A DNA stretch of 64,000 nt from Sepiola atlantica (GCA_963556195.1 OY744520.1:150574107-150638106); one strand, 5' to 3'; positions 44,847-56,885 are shown, counted from the stretch's first letter. Numbers and translations are program-made. The notes: generated by a model from the letters alone, not told the origin.

Positions 44847-46429
44847 TATAAACAAAAAAAACAAAAAATCCCAAGATTTTCTCTTTTTTTTTAAAAAACC
44901 AACCCTTCCCTGGGACTGGTAAAAATCCGAGCCTGAGCACTCCTGGGTTACCATCATTTCACCACTGCCGGAATTTCCTTCGGCACCACATGACAATGTT
45001 TCCGGGATGTGGGAGAGTTTGCTCCCTACGGTCATTACCGGCTAAAAAAAGCCATCCCCTGTCATAAATCAACATCAGGCGTTTCTCGCCTATATCTCCT
45101 GCAAAATCTACCACATAAATTCGCTCTTGCTCACACACGTTCTCCGTGCTCGACCACTTTCCAAAAATTCCCGGTATGTTGCACTTTCGGGCCACCATCA
45201 CTTTCTTAGATAACTTCAACAAACGGTCGGCACACAACCGATTAAAACTAACTGCGCGTTTTATTCTCGCGAAATAGGGGAACAAAAAACAGAAAAAAAA
45301 ACCTTCATTGACCTATTCTCTAATGGTCAGCCTCGAAGCTTACTGAAGGTACCGTCGCTATACTGCTTGCTATATATGGACCATACATTTCTGACACGCC
45401 CGTGCTCCCGTCGCGAATGACAGCGAACAAACACCCAGTTTCTAACTCCCAACCCCATTGGCGTGGCGTGGCACCCATCCCATGGCTCTAACTAAACGGC
45501 GTGACGGGGGTGAAATGTCGACACCACCGTTCCTGGAACACATCGGGTCACCAATCCAGGTCCATCATTTTCTTCCCTAAACCAAAATTAATTTGACTGA
45601 GGTACCCTCTCTTAAATATAAAGCTTAAATCTATTCCACTTCCATACACGGTCTACCGACGTGATTGGGGAGCAACCCTGGGTCACGAAAATTAATCACA
45701 ACTTCAATATCGACCACCGTTATCGTGGCGCACCAATACGACTGTCCTGTCGTCTAACCACTGGTTCGCAGTTTTTACGCGTGTAGAGTTCGAGCACCTT
45801 TGCCCATTCTTCTCCGAGCCAAAACCCATGGCCGCCTCGTTTGCGAAAACCACGCGAGCGAACTTTATTAATCCCGCAGACCCAACTGGGCTGCACATAC
45901 TCTGTGCACAGGGATATTCTTCGAAATAACCTAATTGACCCCCGTCCGGGGTCTCCATCAACCGACCCAAACCTGCTATCAGTGCCCCCCAAACAACTCA
46001 AATACAAGATCACTTTAACCCTAACACTTAGCTGACCCACGTAACATTCAATTTAAGAACTGTTTTTTTTTTTTTAATTACATTTTTAAATTTCTCCATC
46101 CTCTAAATAGTAAAATATCATTCACTCAAGCATTAGGAACCCGGAATCCTCCATGTAACAAATACATCAATACAAGAACACACAAAAAAAATTCATTCCA
46201 CCCAACAACAACAAAAAAATCAAACCGAAACCGACAGAACCAATGGAGAACACATCTCCACAACACAATACAACATAATTCAAAAGACAAAGGGAAAAGA
46301 GAACAGCGCCCGACACCATAACGGGTTGACATGTCGTCAAACTCCAACCCGGACACCATCAGATCAGCCGCCGCTGTCGTCGTTATTTTCCTGCAACACT
46401 TTCTAGCAGTTTTCAAAACCCACGGGCGC

Positions 46430-46558
46430 TTTCTTTCCCTCTCTCTCTCTCTCTCTTCTCTGTCTATGCGCTCTCGCTTCTCCCTTCCTTTCTAACAAGC
46501 ATATTCTGACCTCGCGCGCACATTTTTTTTAAACAATCTCTTTTAACATTTCAATTCT

Positions 46559-46589
<31 letters not shown>

Positions 46590-46830
46590 AAGACGCATAT
46601 ACATTCTAAAAACAAAAGATTTCGGCCACAGAGTGGCATATCAATCCCTTTCTTTCTATACTCTTTTTGTCTCTGTCTCTCTCTTTCTAATACATTCTTT
46701 CTTTCTTTTTGCTAAATACGCATATTCTGTCCTCGCGTGCACATGTCATTTCAGCACATCCACCCTTTTTAACATTTCCATTCTTCCTCTCTTTCTCTCT
46801 CTTTTGATTACATACTTCCCTCGTTTTTTT
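46430..46830. repeat. (CT)n-rich low-complexity tracts
   Basis: Runs of TCTC at 46436-46460 and 46558-46585, and looser CT-rich sequence to about 46830. Confidence 0.85.
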
Positions 46831-47402
46831 TTTCGTTTTTTTCGCCCGTTATTGCTTTCACCTTTGTCCCCCACCAACACAAACCAGAAAAAAATTACAG
46901 CAACAAATTCTTAAAACACAACACAAAAAAAACATAATTACGGCAAATCGTCCTTTTCTTTCTAACTAGAATGTTCTTTTCCTACAAAGTCTTAACAATT
47001 GTTTTTGCGCGTGTGTGTGTGTGCGTGCGTTCTTTTTTTCTTTTTTTAACAAAATGTGTCTTTCTTTTTTTCTTTCTTTTTTTTTGAATCTTAACAATTA
47101 ACAAAATGTGTCTTTTTCTCTTTCTGCGTAATTTAATAATGGGCTGTGTATGTGTGCGTTCTTCTTTTTTTTTTTTTTTTTAACAAAATGTGTTTTTTTT
47201 CTTTTCTTTTTTCTTTTCTTTTTTTCTGTGTCTTTTAATAATTAACTAGATGTGTCTCTCTTTTGTGTATCTCAACAATTTTCCACCCCGTGTCTCGCTC
47301 CTTTTTTTCTCTTCCTTTTTCTATCCATTTGGACCACACGATGTGCTCGTACTTCATGACAGCACCAGATCGATATCGAACCGTTTCATGTTGGAAACGG
47401 CA

Positions 47403-47416
47403 GGTCACGGCTACCA
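47403..47416 (-). promoter_or_regulatory. Candidate primer-binding site
   Basis: On minus TGGTAGCCGTGACC, 16 bp inside the 5' LTR. TGG is the complement of the CCA end of a tRNA, but I cannot match the rest to a specific tRNA. Confidence 0.35.
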
Positions 47417-47432
47417 AACTAACCCATTTTTT

Positions 47433-48246
47433 ACGATACACGCTACATGTCTACTCATATCATTTTACTCTATACGTTTCGTAACCACAGTCTTAAATCT
47501 TCACGTATCAATTTACGGCCCTTCAGGCCTTTTTAAAACCACGAATCTGTTCACGGCATCTCAAGCCTTTTTCAATTACGGCCTCTGTTCATTTATACGT
47601 ATCTTAAAGTCTCTAAAAAGTTCTCAAATAAATCTCAAGGTTTACCTTATCTTCTGTTCTCTTCTTTGGCCTGTGATTCGTCTAGTCTTCGCTGGCTGTG
47701 TCGTCTTGATCGAAGGAAGAGGTCTGTCTCAGACAGAATGAATACACGAGACACGAATTTTTTGAAGGGATATTTCACACAAATTTCTTTATTCTCACAC
47801 AAGCTTCTTATTTCCTTCTGGTTCGTTTGCTGTCAGGGGGATTCTGGTCTCGACTCTCTCATCCTTCGGCTATTTTCTTTCCTTTCGGGATATCTTCTGC
47901 CCTCCCAGAACGGGGCCTTACCAGTTTGCCGACTACATGCTCACACCCGGTCTGAACGGTATCGCCTCTAAGCTCAGACTGATTCTAAAAAGCTAAGTTA
48001 TTGTTCTCCGCGGTGACGTAATCATCATTCCCACGCACGAGATGGGGACAAAAATGACTCACTCTGATCTCTGACTCAAAGGTCACGTCAGGTGTCTGAA
48101 TTTATTATGACTATTCTTGGATCAAACTCTTCTCTGACTCACTTCTGAGTCCAGAAACAAAACCTATTTTTCAATAACAAAATTAGCTATTTGATACTAG
48201 TTAACCTACTGTGCCTTGCATAATGGGGCCCTACAGTATTGTAACT
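47433..48246 (-). repeat. 5' LTR of young LTR element
   Basis: Element-sense start TGTTAC-like at 48246 (the final A is T here) and end at 47433. In element sense three TGAGTCA sites (complements at 48055, 48072 and 48135) and a TTACGTCA site (48014-48021) lie in the first 240 bp, followed by AATAAA at 47793-47788. That order is what U3-R-U5 structure predicts. Confidence 0.9.
48013..48141 (-). promoter_or_regulatory. Cluster of AP-1- and CRE-like sites in U3
   Basis: TGACTCA (complement TGAGTCA) at 48055-48061, 48072-48078 and 48135-48141, TGACGTAA at 48014-48021 and CACGTCA near 48084. All are within 130 bp and also present in the other LTR. Activity is inferred from motif identity only. 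Confidence 0.5.
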
Positions 48247-48263
48247 TGTGCTTTAAGTTATTT

Positions 48264-48264
<1 letters not shown>

Positions 48265-48326
<62 letters not shown>
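48265..48326. repeat. (TA)n microsatellite
   Basis: Pure TA, 20 bp to the right of the LTR element. Confidence 0.9.
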
Positions 48327-48328
<2 letters not shown>

Positions 48329-48832
48329 CGTATCATATATATTTGTATGTATAAATATCTGTATTTTGTAAAGTATATTTATAATTGTATACAACCCTAT
48401 TTTCTATTAAGCAAATATTTGGTGAATAATACAAAGGAATACATATATATTTTTCATCATTTTTTATTCTATTATTATGATCATTTTATATATTTTATAA
48501 TTGTTATACTAAGTAAATTGTGTTTTTACAATTTTCTTCTTGTTATTTTTATATTTGTTTATATCTGTCTTATTTTAAGGAATATACGAATATTAGGTAC
48601 TACTGCTATTATTTTTCTCTAGTAACTGTATATTTGCTGAACAATACAGAGGTGCTGGTGATTTTTGTTAACTTCCTTCGGTGGTGTTTTTGTATTTGGG
48701 TCGATGAAGATACACTTTTATCAATAAATAGCTATAGTCTCATAAACTTTCGTACGCATGAACGTTTTTTGATGTTGAATTCTTGGAACTGATATAAGTG
48801 AATATGTTATTATTTTAGTTTATTTCTAAACA

Positions 48833-48833
<1 letters not shown>
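48327..48833. other. A+T-rich DNA, nothing recognised
   Basis: Hydrophobic open frames reflect T-rich composition. Confidence 0.45.
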
Positions 48834-48890
<57 letters not shown>

Positions 48891-49059
48891 TATTTAGTTT
48901 GCCTGAAACATTGCTTACTTGTATATAGACATGTGATACTTAAAAGGGAATACAATGCAGAAGTGTGACGGATAGACACAAGTTGGAGCAAACAATACAT
49001 ATAATGGGGTAACAGGTTAAATAGTTTCACACTTAATACAATATATACACCCCCCACAC

Positions 49060-49111
<52 letters not shown>
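48834..49111. repeat. Two (TA)n tracts with a short unique spacer
   Basis: TA at 48834-48884 and at about 49064-49111, the second preceded by a CA run. Confidence 0.9.
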
Positions 49112-49113
<2 letters not shown>

Positions 49114-49189
49114 CAAACACACATATATTTGTCTATCTACACAATGTTGCACTGTTATGTAATACCTGTATCAAAATTATCTGGTGGAA

Positions 49190-49920
49190 ACTCCGTATGT
49201 TGGATAATGGTCATATGTGAATGCACGTATCTGTTGGAAATCGTTGGTTTGGCTTGTGCGAATTAACGCGGGGTGGACTGGCAGTCGAATGCAGAATAGG
49301 GCCCGTTCTCTCAGTCAGAAATCACAGACGTGACAGGTTCACCGTGTGACGAGATCCGAGATCAGGGGTCAGTATACACCTGTGAGAGGCTATGTGACAT
49401 CACGGGGCGTTGCGTGGGAAAACTACATAAACACTTCATATATATATATATAATAACTGTTTAGAAATAAAATAGAATTATTATACATCTCACCGACGCG
49501 TGTATAACCCTTTTATTCCCCGGGTTGCCGCTTCGGTCTCCGTGGTGGTCGCCATCATCACCATCGTCGTTGTTACTCCAAGTTACCTTTTTATCCGTTG
49601 AAACAAAACCACACCGACACTTGTTTTTAGTTTATCAAAAGTTTATTTTATTTAAAGACAGGATGAAACTTGTTTGCGTGTAAAAGAGACACACGGTAGA
49701 GATGGGTTGACATCTACATCAGCCGCCAGACGCGTGCTGTCTCTATTTTGGGGCAGCGCACAAACACGTATTTCCTTGTTTAAGTCTCGCCCACTACAAT
49801 AAAAAACAGAGGGCTTAGCCCGGAAATCATATCGTTTGCATAACTTCTGCCGGTGACCCCCTTTAAACCTCGACTTCTAAACTATTCAACTCCAAAACAG
49901 CTACTAATATGTAACAGAAG
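49190..49920 (+). repeat. Possible solo LTR
   Basis: A stretch of more even base composition in A+T-rich DNA. It contains GAAATAAAATAG (poly(A)-signal-like, about 49464), followed by CGACGCGTGTATAACCC and a CT/GT-rich section. Composition and order resemble an LTR, but no second copy is in the window and no TG...CA borders are certain. Confidence 0.25.
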
Positions 49921-51009
49921 ATCAAATGTTAAAATTGTGATGGCTTAGAAACGGCAAAAGAAATTAAAAGTAAAACAAGTGGAAAACGGTCAGAGCTGCA
50001 TTCATCCGATAAACACAAGAAAAGAAGACAATATAAAGTTGACTGGTCAGTGGGCATTTAAAGACTTATTCAAGAAGTGATATTTCCTATGTATGCACGA
50101 TTTAGATTACCATTTTGCATGATATTAAGAGTTTTCGCAAATGGGTCGGGAGACCAGAGTTCAATCCTTAGGCATGTCATACCAAAGATTCAGAACATGA
50201 TACATGGCGCCTCTTTGCTAAACACTCATTATTATATGGTGAGAATCAAAAGAACTATGGAGTAATATTAGGGAAATAATTGAGATCTGCCCATCACTTT
50301 GGTGTAGTAGTTAATGAAAAGGTAGCAATCAGGTCGCCTTCGAGTACAGTCGACTACTTTGTCCATGATAAACAATATAGTTATAGCGCAGTTAGGATCC
50401 TACAGCCGTTTTACGAAAAAGGAGATGTATTCCTCAAGGGGAGAATGGGCGTTTAGCAACTTGCATCTATTTCTGCATTTGGAAACGAATACATTTCTTT
50501 TGTTGCGAAAGTCAAAAGATTTTCTCTCGTTTTTTCGTGATTTTGATATTCTCTTGAAAACACACATGCCTATAGAAATATCATCCGTGCTGGTAATACG
50601 AATTAATTTCTATCATAACTGAGGGTGTAACTTTCTTCTCCTTAATCTCAGTAATTTTTGGAGAGTGTATAAAAGATTGTTATATGTAGTACGTCTGTTT
50701 TCAATTATAGATAATGTCAGATTATACTCTCTCGTTCACAGTGCATTTCCCTGGGGAAATAGTTTTCGACTAGACGATATTTTTAGGGTTGTATTTGCTA
50801 TTTAGCGGCATAAGTCACGGTTTCCAAATTACAGGAAGTCAGATGTTAGTTAGTTTCTATTTTAAATGACTGTTGTATAATTTTATCGTTTTACCTTTAT
50901 AGTATACTGTATAATGGATGCATGAATAGCTATTTTTGAGTGTGTTTAAAAACTTAATCTAGTCACTTATCTCTATTATGTCTATTATTCTCTGTCTTTC
51001 TCTCTCTCA
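49921..51009. other. No gene recognised
   Basis: Open frames of 60-90 codons without family resemblance. A GAGTTCAATCC box near 50157 might be SINE-derived. Confidence 0.4.
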
Positions 51010-51017
51010 ATATATAT

Positions 51018-51080
<63 letters not shown>
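51010..51080. repeat. (TA)n microsatellite
   Basis: Nearly pure TA. Confidence 0.9.
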
Positions 51081-51082
<2 letters not shown>

Positions 51083-52448
51083 AGAAAGCAGAATATAGTA
51101 GATCTAACGAAACAAAAGTGTATATTTAAAAGAATGAAAGTACCAACATGTTTTAGTTTTTTATTATTTGATATTTTCCAAAAGAATTGTGTTTACATTA
51201 GTCGTTAGTAATGTTTAGATTTGATAAAATTTGATGAAAAAATATACAGAAGACTAAACTAGATATGTTTATAAAATATTAAATAATAAACAATCTATAA
51301 ACAGTATAATTATACAGAGTAAAAGTAAATTATTTATGTTATAATAAAATTTACTATTTTTCACAAAACCAGATGCATCAAACCTGAAAACCTTTTGAAT
51401 GACTCGATTAATACAACACAAATTCAAAAGTAAAAGAGTAATTCTATAATTTTTTCCAGAATGTATAAGTACGGAAGCGATAGGGTTTGAACTCGAATTG
51501 ATAATTACATGGTATGCGACGGTATTGTTTACACAATTAACATCAAATCTTTACGCAGATAAGAAGGGGAGATTCACATGGATTCTTATAAGCTGGGCAG
51601 ACAGAAGGGCAGTCTATTTGATGATTCTGAGGAAATCTACAGATTATATCTTAAAAGGTTGGTGCGATAATCCCCATCGACAGAAAGGGTTAAAATAAAT
51701 ACTTGTTCAGAAGAAAGACAGTAATATAGAATGTAAAGAAAATAAAAAGAAAGAGAAGAATATAGAACATTCAATGACAGATCAAAAGAAAGCAATAATA
51801 AAATGTAGGGATTTTTAGAAAGAAAAAGAAACGAGATGACACGATTAAGCTGAAAACAAAAGAAAAATATTAAGATAATTAAAGAAAATAGAACTTGATA
51901 CGTGTAAGAAAATAAAATAAAAACGCAAAAGTAAATAGAAACCGAGAAGAAGAATAAAAGGGAACAAGAAAAAGAAGAGAATACTAAAAAGGAAGAACAG
52001 ATAAAGCAATGATGAGTAACAGAAGAAAATAACAATAAATGAAAAAGTAATAAAAAAGTAAGAGAGATAAATGGAAGTCTCACTTAACGTCATCAAATCA
52101 CTTGAACCACGTGAGATGAAGCCAAACAATTTCTACTTCTTCATTATGTTAACTTATCGTCTTGTTTATTTTCCTGATTATTTTTTAAATATTTCTCGTC
52201 TGTTTATGTTGTTTATGTTGTTTTGGTGTGAAATGTGTTTTCTTTTCTGAAACAGCGTTAATTGTGTAAGACAGCCATTAATTAAACTTGTTGCTTGGTT
52301 TGTATTGACATCGATTAGGTTAACGGGTCGATCATGGCTTCGTTCAAGCGATTTAAATGCCTCGATGGGAAACTCAGGTCAACCGACAAGACATTCATTC
52401 AAACGAGACGCCTTTATCGATTAGGGGCGGGTGTTGTCTTTTTCTTCT
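51081..52448. other. A-rich DNA, no gene recognised
   Basis: 51690-52080 is strongly purine-rich on +, giving false Phe/Leu/Ser-rich frames on minus. Confidence 0.45.
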
Positions 52449-52568
<120 letters not shown>

Positions 52569-52974
52569 TACTCCCACGTGTCCTTATCTGTGATCGCTCA
52601 GTGGCGACAACATGTGGGGTTACATATCTCAAGATATCCTTTACTCTCCACTTCTTTCTATAATTGTTTCAAATTATATTGTGTTCTCGCAACGGCTGTG
52701 TATCATTGGTTTCTCAGTGATAACGGTCTATCTGTCATTCTCTGGAATTTGAATGGCAATACGACTCCTATGGTTAAAATAATATATTTGCAAATAAAGT
52801 GGAGATCTGCGAGTACTCTCCGTACTCGGTCTTATCATCTTCTTTTCATACTTAACAACGTGAATCACAGTATGGATTATTATTTCATCTACCATATCGG
52901 TTTCAGTTCTATTGGTTTCTTCTGACCTTATATCTATAATTGTGGCTGTCCTTACGCAGCGTTATTCTATTTCA

Positions 52975-53440
52975 ACTCATCAGTTAAGTGAGTTAGATTC
53001 CACACTCGATGATTCTCTTAATATTTTATTTGTTGTTCTCAGTGTTGTCTTTTGTAGTGTGTCAATATTTCTTTTGATTAACATTTCTCTTAGGAGTATC
53101 CCAGGGGTTTTCAGAACTGTCCTTATGCCCTAGAATCATTGGTATTATTGTATATTTCTGTCACCTCCACGGCAAGCTCCATTTGATAGCTTATTTTTTT
53201 TGTATCTTGGATCTTCACCCCGTGGACTCCCGTGACGGCAAAATCTACTATTTGATACTTTTTTCTTTTTCTGTTGACTATTCTTATATTCGTATTCTTG
53301 CTCGAATGACATTATCCTTTTGGTTTTTCGTTTCCAAGAGAATTATTTGTATTTTCATTTCCAATATAGTATCCGATTTGCTCCTGCATCATTTCGCTAC
53401 GTGTTACAAATGCAATCGGTTGTACAGTCTTCAGTGAACT
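52975..53440 (-). pseudogene. LINE ORF2 C-terminal relic
   Basis: Read on minus from about 53440: RLYNRLHL, then IVNRKRKKYQIVDFAVTGVH, then GVKIQDTKKISYQMELAVEV and TEIYNN in one frame. After a frame change come IPMILG, TVLKTPGILLREMLIKRNID and TLQKTTLRTTNKILRE. This is the same 'IDFAVP...K...L..E...I......VIP.I.GALG' terminal block as at 18.5 kb and as in the LINEs I know, so this is the C-terminus of another copy in opposite orientation. Sequence from 53441 to about 53840 may be more of it but I could not align it. Only one frame change is evident over 120 codons, so it is younger than the 18-kb copy. Confidence 0.75.
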
Positions 53441-54336
53441 ATATTCCCGACAGAGTCATGCATGATTGTATATTCATTTTGGGGTAGTTTGTTACAAATA
53501 TTTTGCTTAACCGTTTCGTCTCTTTTTCTAGAGTCTACATTGACTGTTTTCTCTGGTATTTGTCTATCTTCGCTTTGTTCTGATCTCGTTTTTTATAAGT
53601 ATAGTTTTCAATAATAATTCCGTTTCTCATTTTCGTTGTCATGTCAACTATTTTCTTCAGTGAGTATTGTGTTAGTATAATACATATTCCCTGTAGTTAC
53701 TTCTCTTTCCGCTTGCCTAGTACTTTTATCGCATCATCTATGGATGTTTCTATACTTACCAGTCCTCTTCCTCATTTCTCTCCAGGTCAGTATCATACGC
53801 CGAGTGTAGTGCGTTATTATCATTATTATTGGTAGTAACAGTATATTTGCACTACTATAACTACTACGACTACTACTCCTTCTACTACTATTACTACCAG
53901 TAGTAGTAGTAGTAGTAATAGTAGTAGGGAGTAATCAACCCTTAGTAGTTATTTATATGTACAGTGTTGTTCAGGCTACCCATAAAGCGTCATCGTCATT
54001 AGTTCTAATTCAAATACATCTGACACGTCAAAGCCTTTATTCAACATTTTAAAAGTATATTTTATGCACGTTTATCTTTACCCTAAGGTAATTCCTTTGC
54101 CAAGTTTTAAAAGTCAAACCTTCGTTGTAGTTACTTTAGAGTTGTCAGTAGGTAGATTTATAATATTTTGTAGAAGTGTATTATTCAAACTGAATATACA
54201 GGAATATCCCTTTAAATTCTTACATCACTTATATTCCTTTATGTTCACCGATTATAAGTATCGATTAGTGATGTTTTTACGATCAAATAAGTACTTGTTT
54301 AAACGGGATTTTAGGAGTAAATAAAAGTATATTTAC

Positions 54337-54340
<4 letters not shown>
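53441..54340. other. Unassigned, with a trinucleotide run near 53850-53930
   Basis: A CTA/TAC run followed by a GTA/TAG run at about 53855-53930 forms a potential hairpin. Otherwise nothing recognised. Confidence 0.4.
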
Positions 54341-54378
<38 letters not shown>

Positions 54379-54424
54379 TAAGTAAGCCTAACAAAGAAGA
54401 CCAAGAAACCCACGTTCACACATC

Positions 54425-54496
<72 letters not shown>
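54341..54496. repeat. Two (TA)n tracts, right one abutting mariner
   Basis: TA at 54341-54376 and 54427-54495. The mariner 5' end starts immediately after. Confidence 0.9.
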
Positions 54497-54498
<2 letters not shown>

Positions 54499-55790
54499 GG
54501 GCGTGCAATAAGTAATACCCTTGACTCACTTCCAATTGTCTGATCTAGATCAAATTTTGCATGTATAATGTGTTATATCTGTATGAGTGATGTTGCAAAA
54601 AACAGCTCTGAACTAATTGTAGTTTCTGATTTACAGGTGTTTGAACTGAGCCAAGTGTGAAATGGAGCCAGTTGAGTGTCGCGCAGTGATCCGGTTTTTT
54701 ATTTGAAAGGACGCACAGAAAGAGACTTTTGATGAAATGAAAGAAACTTATCGTGATGATGCCCAATCATATGACGTTGTAAAACGCTGGCATTGTGAAT
54801 TCAAACATGGCCTGAAGTTTGTGGAAACAGCTACCAGACCTGGTCGTCCATCTTCTGCCATTGATGAGGAATCTGTCCGTCAAGTTGAGGCTGGCATTTT
54901 GGAAGATCGAAGCATTACTATTCGTCAAATAGCCCAAGAGGTCAAGATTAGTACAAGGTCTGTGGAAACTATCATTCATGACCATTTACATATGCATCAG
55001 GTATCTGCCAGATAGATTCCCAGGTTGCTCACAACTTTCCAGAAGCAAGAACGCGTCGAGTGCTCGAGGATGAATTTGGAGATGTGCCAAGAAGATGAGT
55101 CAAAGATTTTTCAAAAGACTGATTGCACATGATAAAACTAGGGTCCATCACTATGATTAAGAGACGAAAGCTCAGTCAATGCAGTTGAAGTACTTGGACT
55201 CACCACCCCCAAAGAAGGCAAGGGCGCAGCTCTTCGCTGGCAAGGTCATGCTCACAGTCTTCTGGGACCAGGACAGAGTAGTGATGACAGATTTCCTGGC
55301 AAAGGGTACAACAATTGCATGACCCTATTATGCTTTACTTTTGATGAAATTAAGAGAAGCTATCAAAATCAAGTGGCGGGGCAAGATCAGCAAAGGTATC
55401 CTCCTCCTGCAAGGCAACGATTCGGTCTACAACTCGCATGTCACCAGATCTGAAGCACGGGCGTGTGGCTATGAAATCCTCCCCCATCCCTCTTACTCTC
55501 CTGACCTTACCCCATCTGACTTTCATCTCTTCCCAGCCATGAAGTTGTTTTTGAAAGGAAATCGTTTCCCAGATGATGCTAACTTAATTTCTAATTTTAC
55601 GACGTGGTTGGAGGACCAACCTGGGGTGTTCTACAAAAACGGTGTCCAGAGCTGCATCAAACGATGGAAGAAATACATAACTCTGGGTTGTTCCTATGTA
55701 GAGAAAGACTAATAACTGTGCCAACTTTCATTAATCTAATGCTATGGGAAATGAGTCACGGACATTTCTTATTGAAAGCTCGTCGTATAT
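54497..55790 (+). mobile_element. Mariner-type transposon copy
   Basis: About 1.3 kb, the usual size of mariner. The left end GTAGGGCGTGCAATAAGTAA follows TA repeats. The transposase starts 165 bp inside. Beyond the stop, sequence near 55745-55785 (GAGTCACGGACATTT...) resembles a decayed right end, but a clean inverted match to the left terminus was not seen. Confidence 0.7.
54662..55712 (+). pseudogene. Mariner transposase (DD34D), inactivated
   Basis: Starts MEPVECRAVIRFF at 54662, with a stop at 54704-54706. Helix-turn-helix regions follow (YDVVKRWHCEFKHG; ETATRPGRPSSAIDEE; EDRSITIRQIAQEVKIS; IIHDHLHM), then a stop at 55013 where IPRLL would follow. The catalytic part is frame-shifted: HDKTRVHHYD holds the first Asp; FWDQDRVVMTDFLAKGTT follows; the second catalytic site reads LLQGNDSV, with Gly where Asp is expected (55413-55415); and the third is SPDLTPSDFHLFP. 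It ends CSYVEKD with TAA at 55712. The reading is nearly full length, about 345 codons. The lost Asp and several stops mean no activity. Confidence 0.9.
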
Positions 55791-56352
55791 TATATTGTGT
55801 GTATTTAGGCAGCATTTTCTCATTTATGCAAACATTGTAAAAATAACAGAATTACTCTGCTTAATTATACCTTTTTTATTTCAAAAACATTTTCTGATGG
55901 TCTTTTTATTAAAATCAACAAAATAATAATTGTTCCATAGGTTTCATTTGTTTCACGAACGTTTTCGATTCTTCGTCGAAACATCCTCAGGTATCAAAAG
56001 CAAATGAACCAAAAACTGGAGAAAGAAGAGACCTTTTAAAAAGACAGCGGAGAAACGCGCAGGTAACTTTTTCGCATTGTTTCAGGAAGTCGTGGATGAT
56101 TTCAATTAAGCAATGTTGGATGGCATCATAGAACAACATCGCATTATGTTAAGCATTTTAAAATGTCCCTACTGGTTTCATGTGTGATGTTATTAATTTT
56201 AGGTTGTTGTGTTTTCATGTAAGTATTTTAAACATTTTTAAATTGGTTTTAGAATGTATAATTTTAGTGTTAGTTACTAGAATGTGTCTTAAAAAAAACG
56301 GTATAATTAAACAGAGGAATTCTGTTATTTTTATCAATGTTTGCATAAATAT
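55791..56352. other. Unassigned, with a retroelement-like phrase near 55970
   Basis: CGTCGAAACATCCTCAGG at about 55972-55989 is the kind of phrase I associate with PLE or LINE untranslated ends. No gene seen. Confidence 0.35.
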
Positions 56353-56382
56353 ATATCTATATATATATATATATATATATAT
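56353..56382. repeat. Short (TA)n
   Basis: TA tract of about 30 bp. Confidence 0.85.
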
Positions 56383-56810
56383 AGTCTTGGAAGTTTCTCA
56401 ACCATTAAAACGATATTAAAAAAAACCCTTAAGTCCCAAGTCGTTCAGTGGAAAATCACTCATGTAAATTAATTTAACTTTTTCAGTTATTATATTAGTT
56501 TGCTTCTAACATTATTTAAGGGATCATAAGTTGTTTACCATGAAAAACTGTTTCGGGAATTTAAAAACAAGACAGTATTTAATTTCATGGCTTCCCAGCT
56601 GAGTTGATCAGACCCCACTTCTCTTATAAGACAAAAACATAAACGTTCCGTATACTAAACCTAAGTTTTGTTCCGTATAAATGTTTTGCTAACTTATATT
56701 AGTTATTAAAAAAAGAAAAAAAGTTTTCCTTACCTGTGTTGTTCGTCTGTCTAGTACAATTTATCCGTTACTTACAAAAATGTTGCTGCATTTTAAAGTG
56801 TGTAGACGAA

Positions 56811-56812
<2 letters not shown>
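56383..56812. other. A+T-rich DNA, nothing recognised
   Basis: No features supported. Confidence 0.45.

Positions 56813-56884
<72 letters not shown>
56813..56884. repeat. (TA)n microsatellite
   Basis: Pure TA. Confidence 0.95.

Positions 56885-56885
<1 letters not shown>

Larger units (their letters stand above)
44847..47430 (-). other. Interior of the LTR element, no pol recognised
   Basis: Minus-strand frames at 45285-44959 (108 codons, with FGKWSSTENVCEQERIYVVD), 46040-45704 and 46416-46126 are open but unlike any retroelement protein I know. The section 46430-47230 consists largely of CT-rich low-complexity sequence. Since the LTRs are almost identical, any real coding region should still be intact; the short frames therefore argue that the interior is non-coding or encodes an unfamiliar small protein. 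Confidence 0.6.
44016..48246 (-). mobile_element. Recently inserted non-autonomous LTR retrotransposon
   Basis: Two nearly identical ~813-bp LTRs surround a 2.6-kb interior. Orientation is minus because GGGAAGGAAGGAG, a polypurine tract, immediately precedes the TGTTAC start of the LTR at 44833, and because AATAAA is on the minus strand in each LTR. The interior lacks recognisable protease, RT, RNase H or integrase; its open frames are at most about 110 codons. It therefore resembles a large retrotransposon derivative that depends on a partner's enzymes. A TGTG-like target duplication is possible (left GTGTG, right TTGTG) but not certain. Confidence 0.85.

Noticed and set aside
45704..46040. 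Overlapping minus frames of 88 and 106 codons as gag of the young LTR element
   Set aside because: No Gag, zinc-knuckle or protease motif; overlapping frames of similar length suggest chance. Kept only as part of the unassigned interior.
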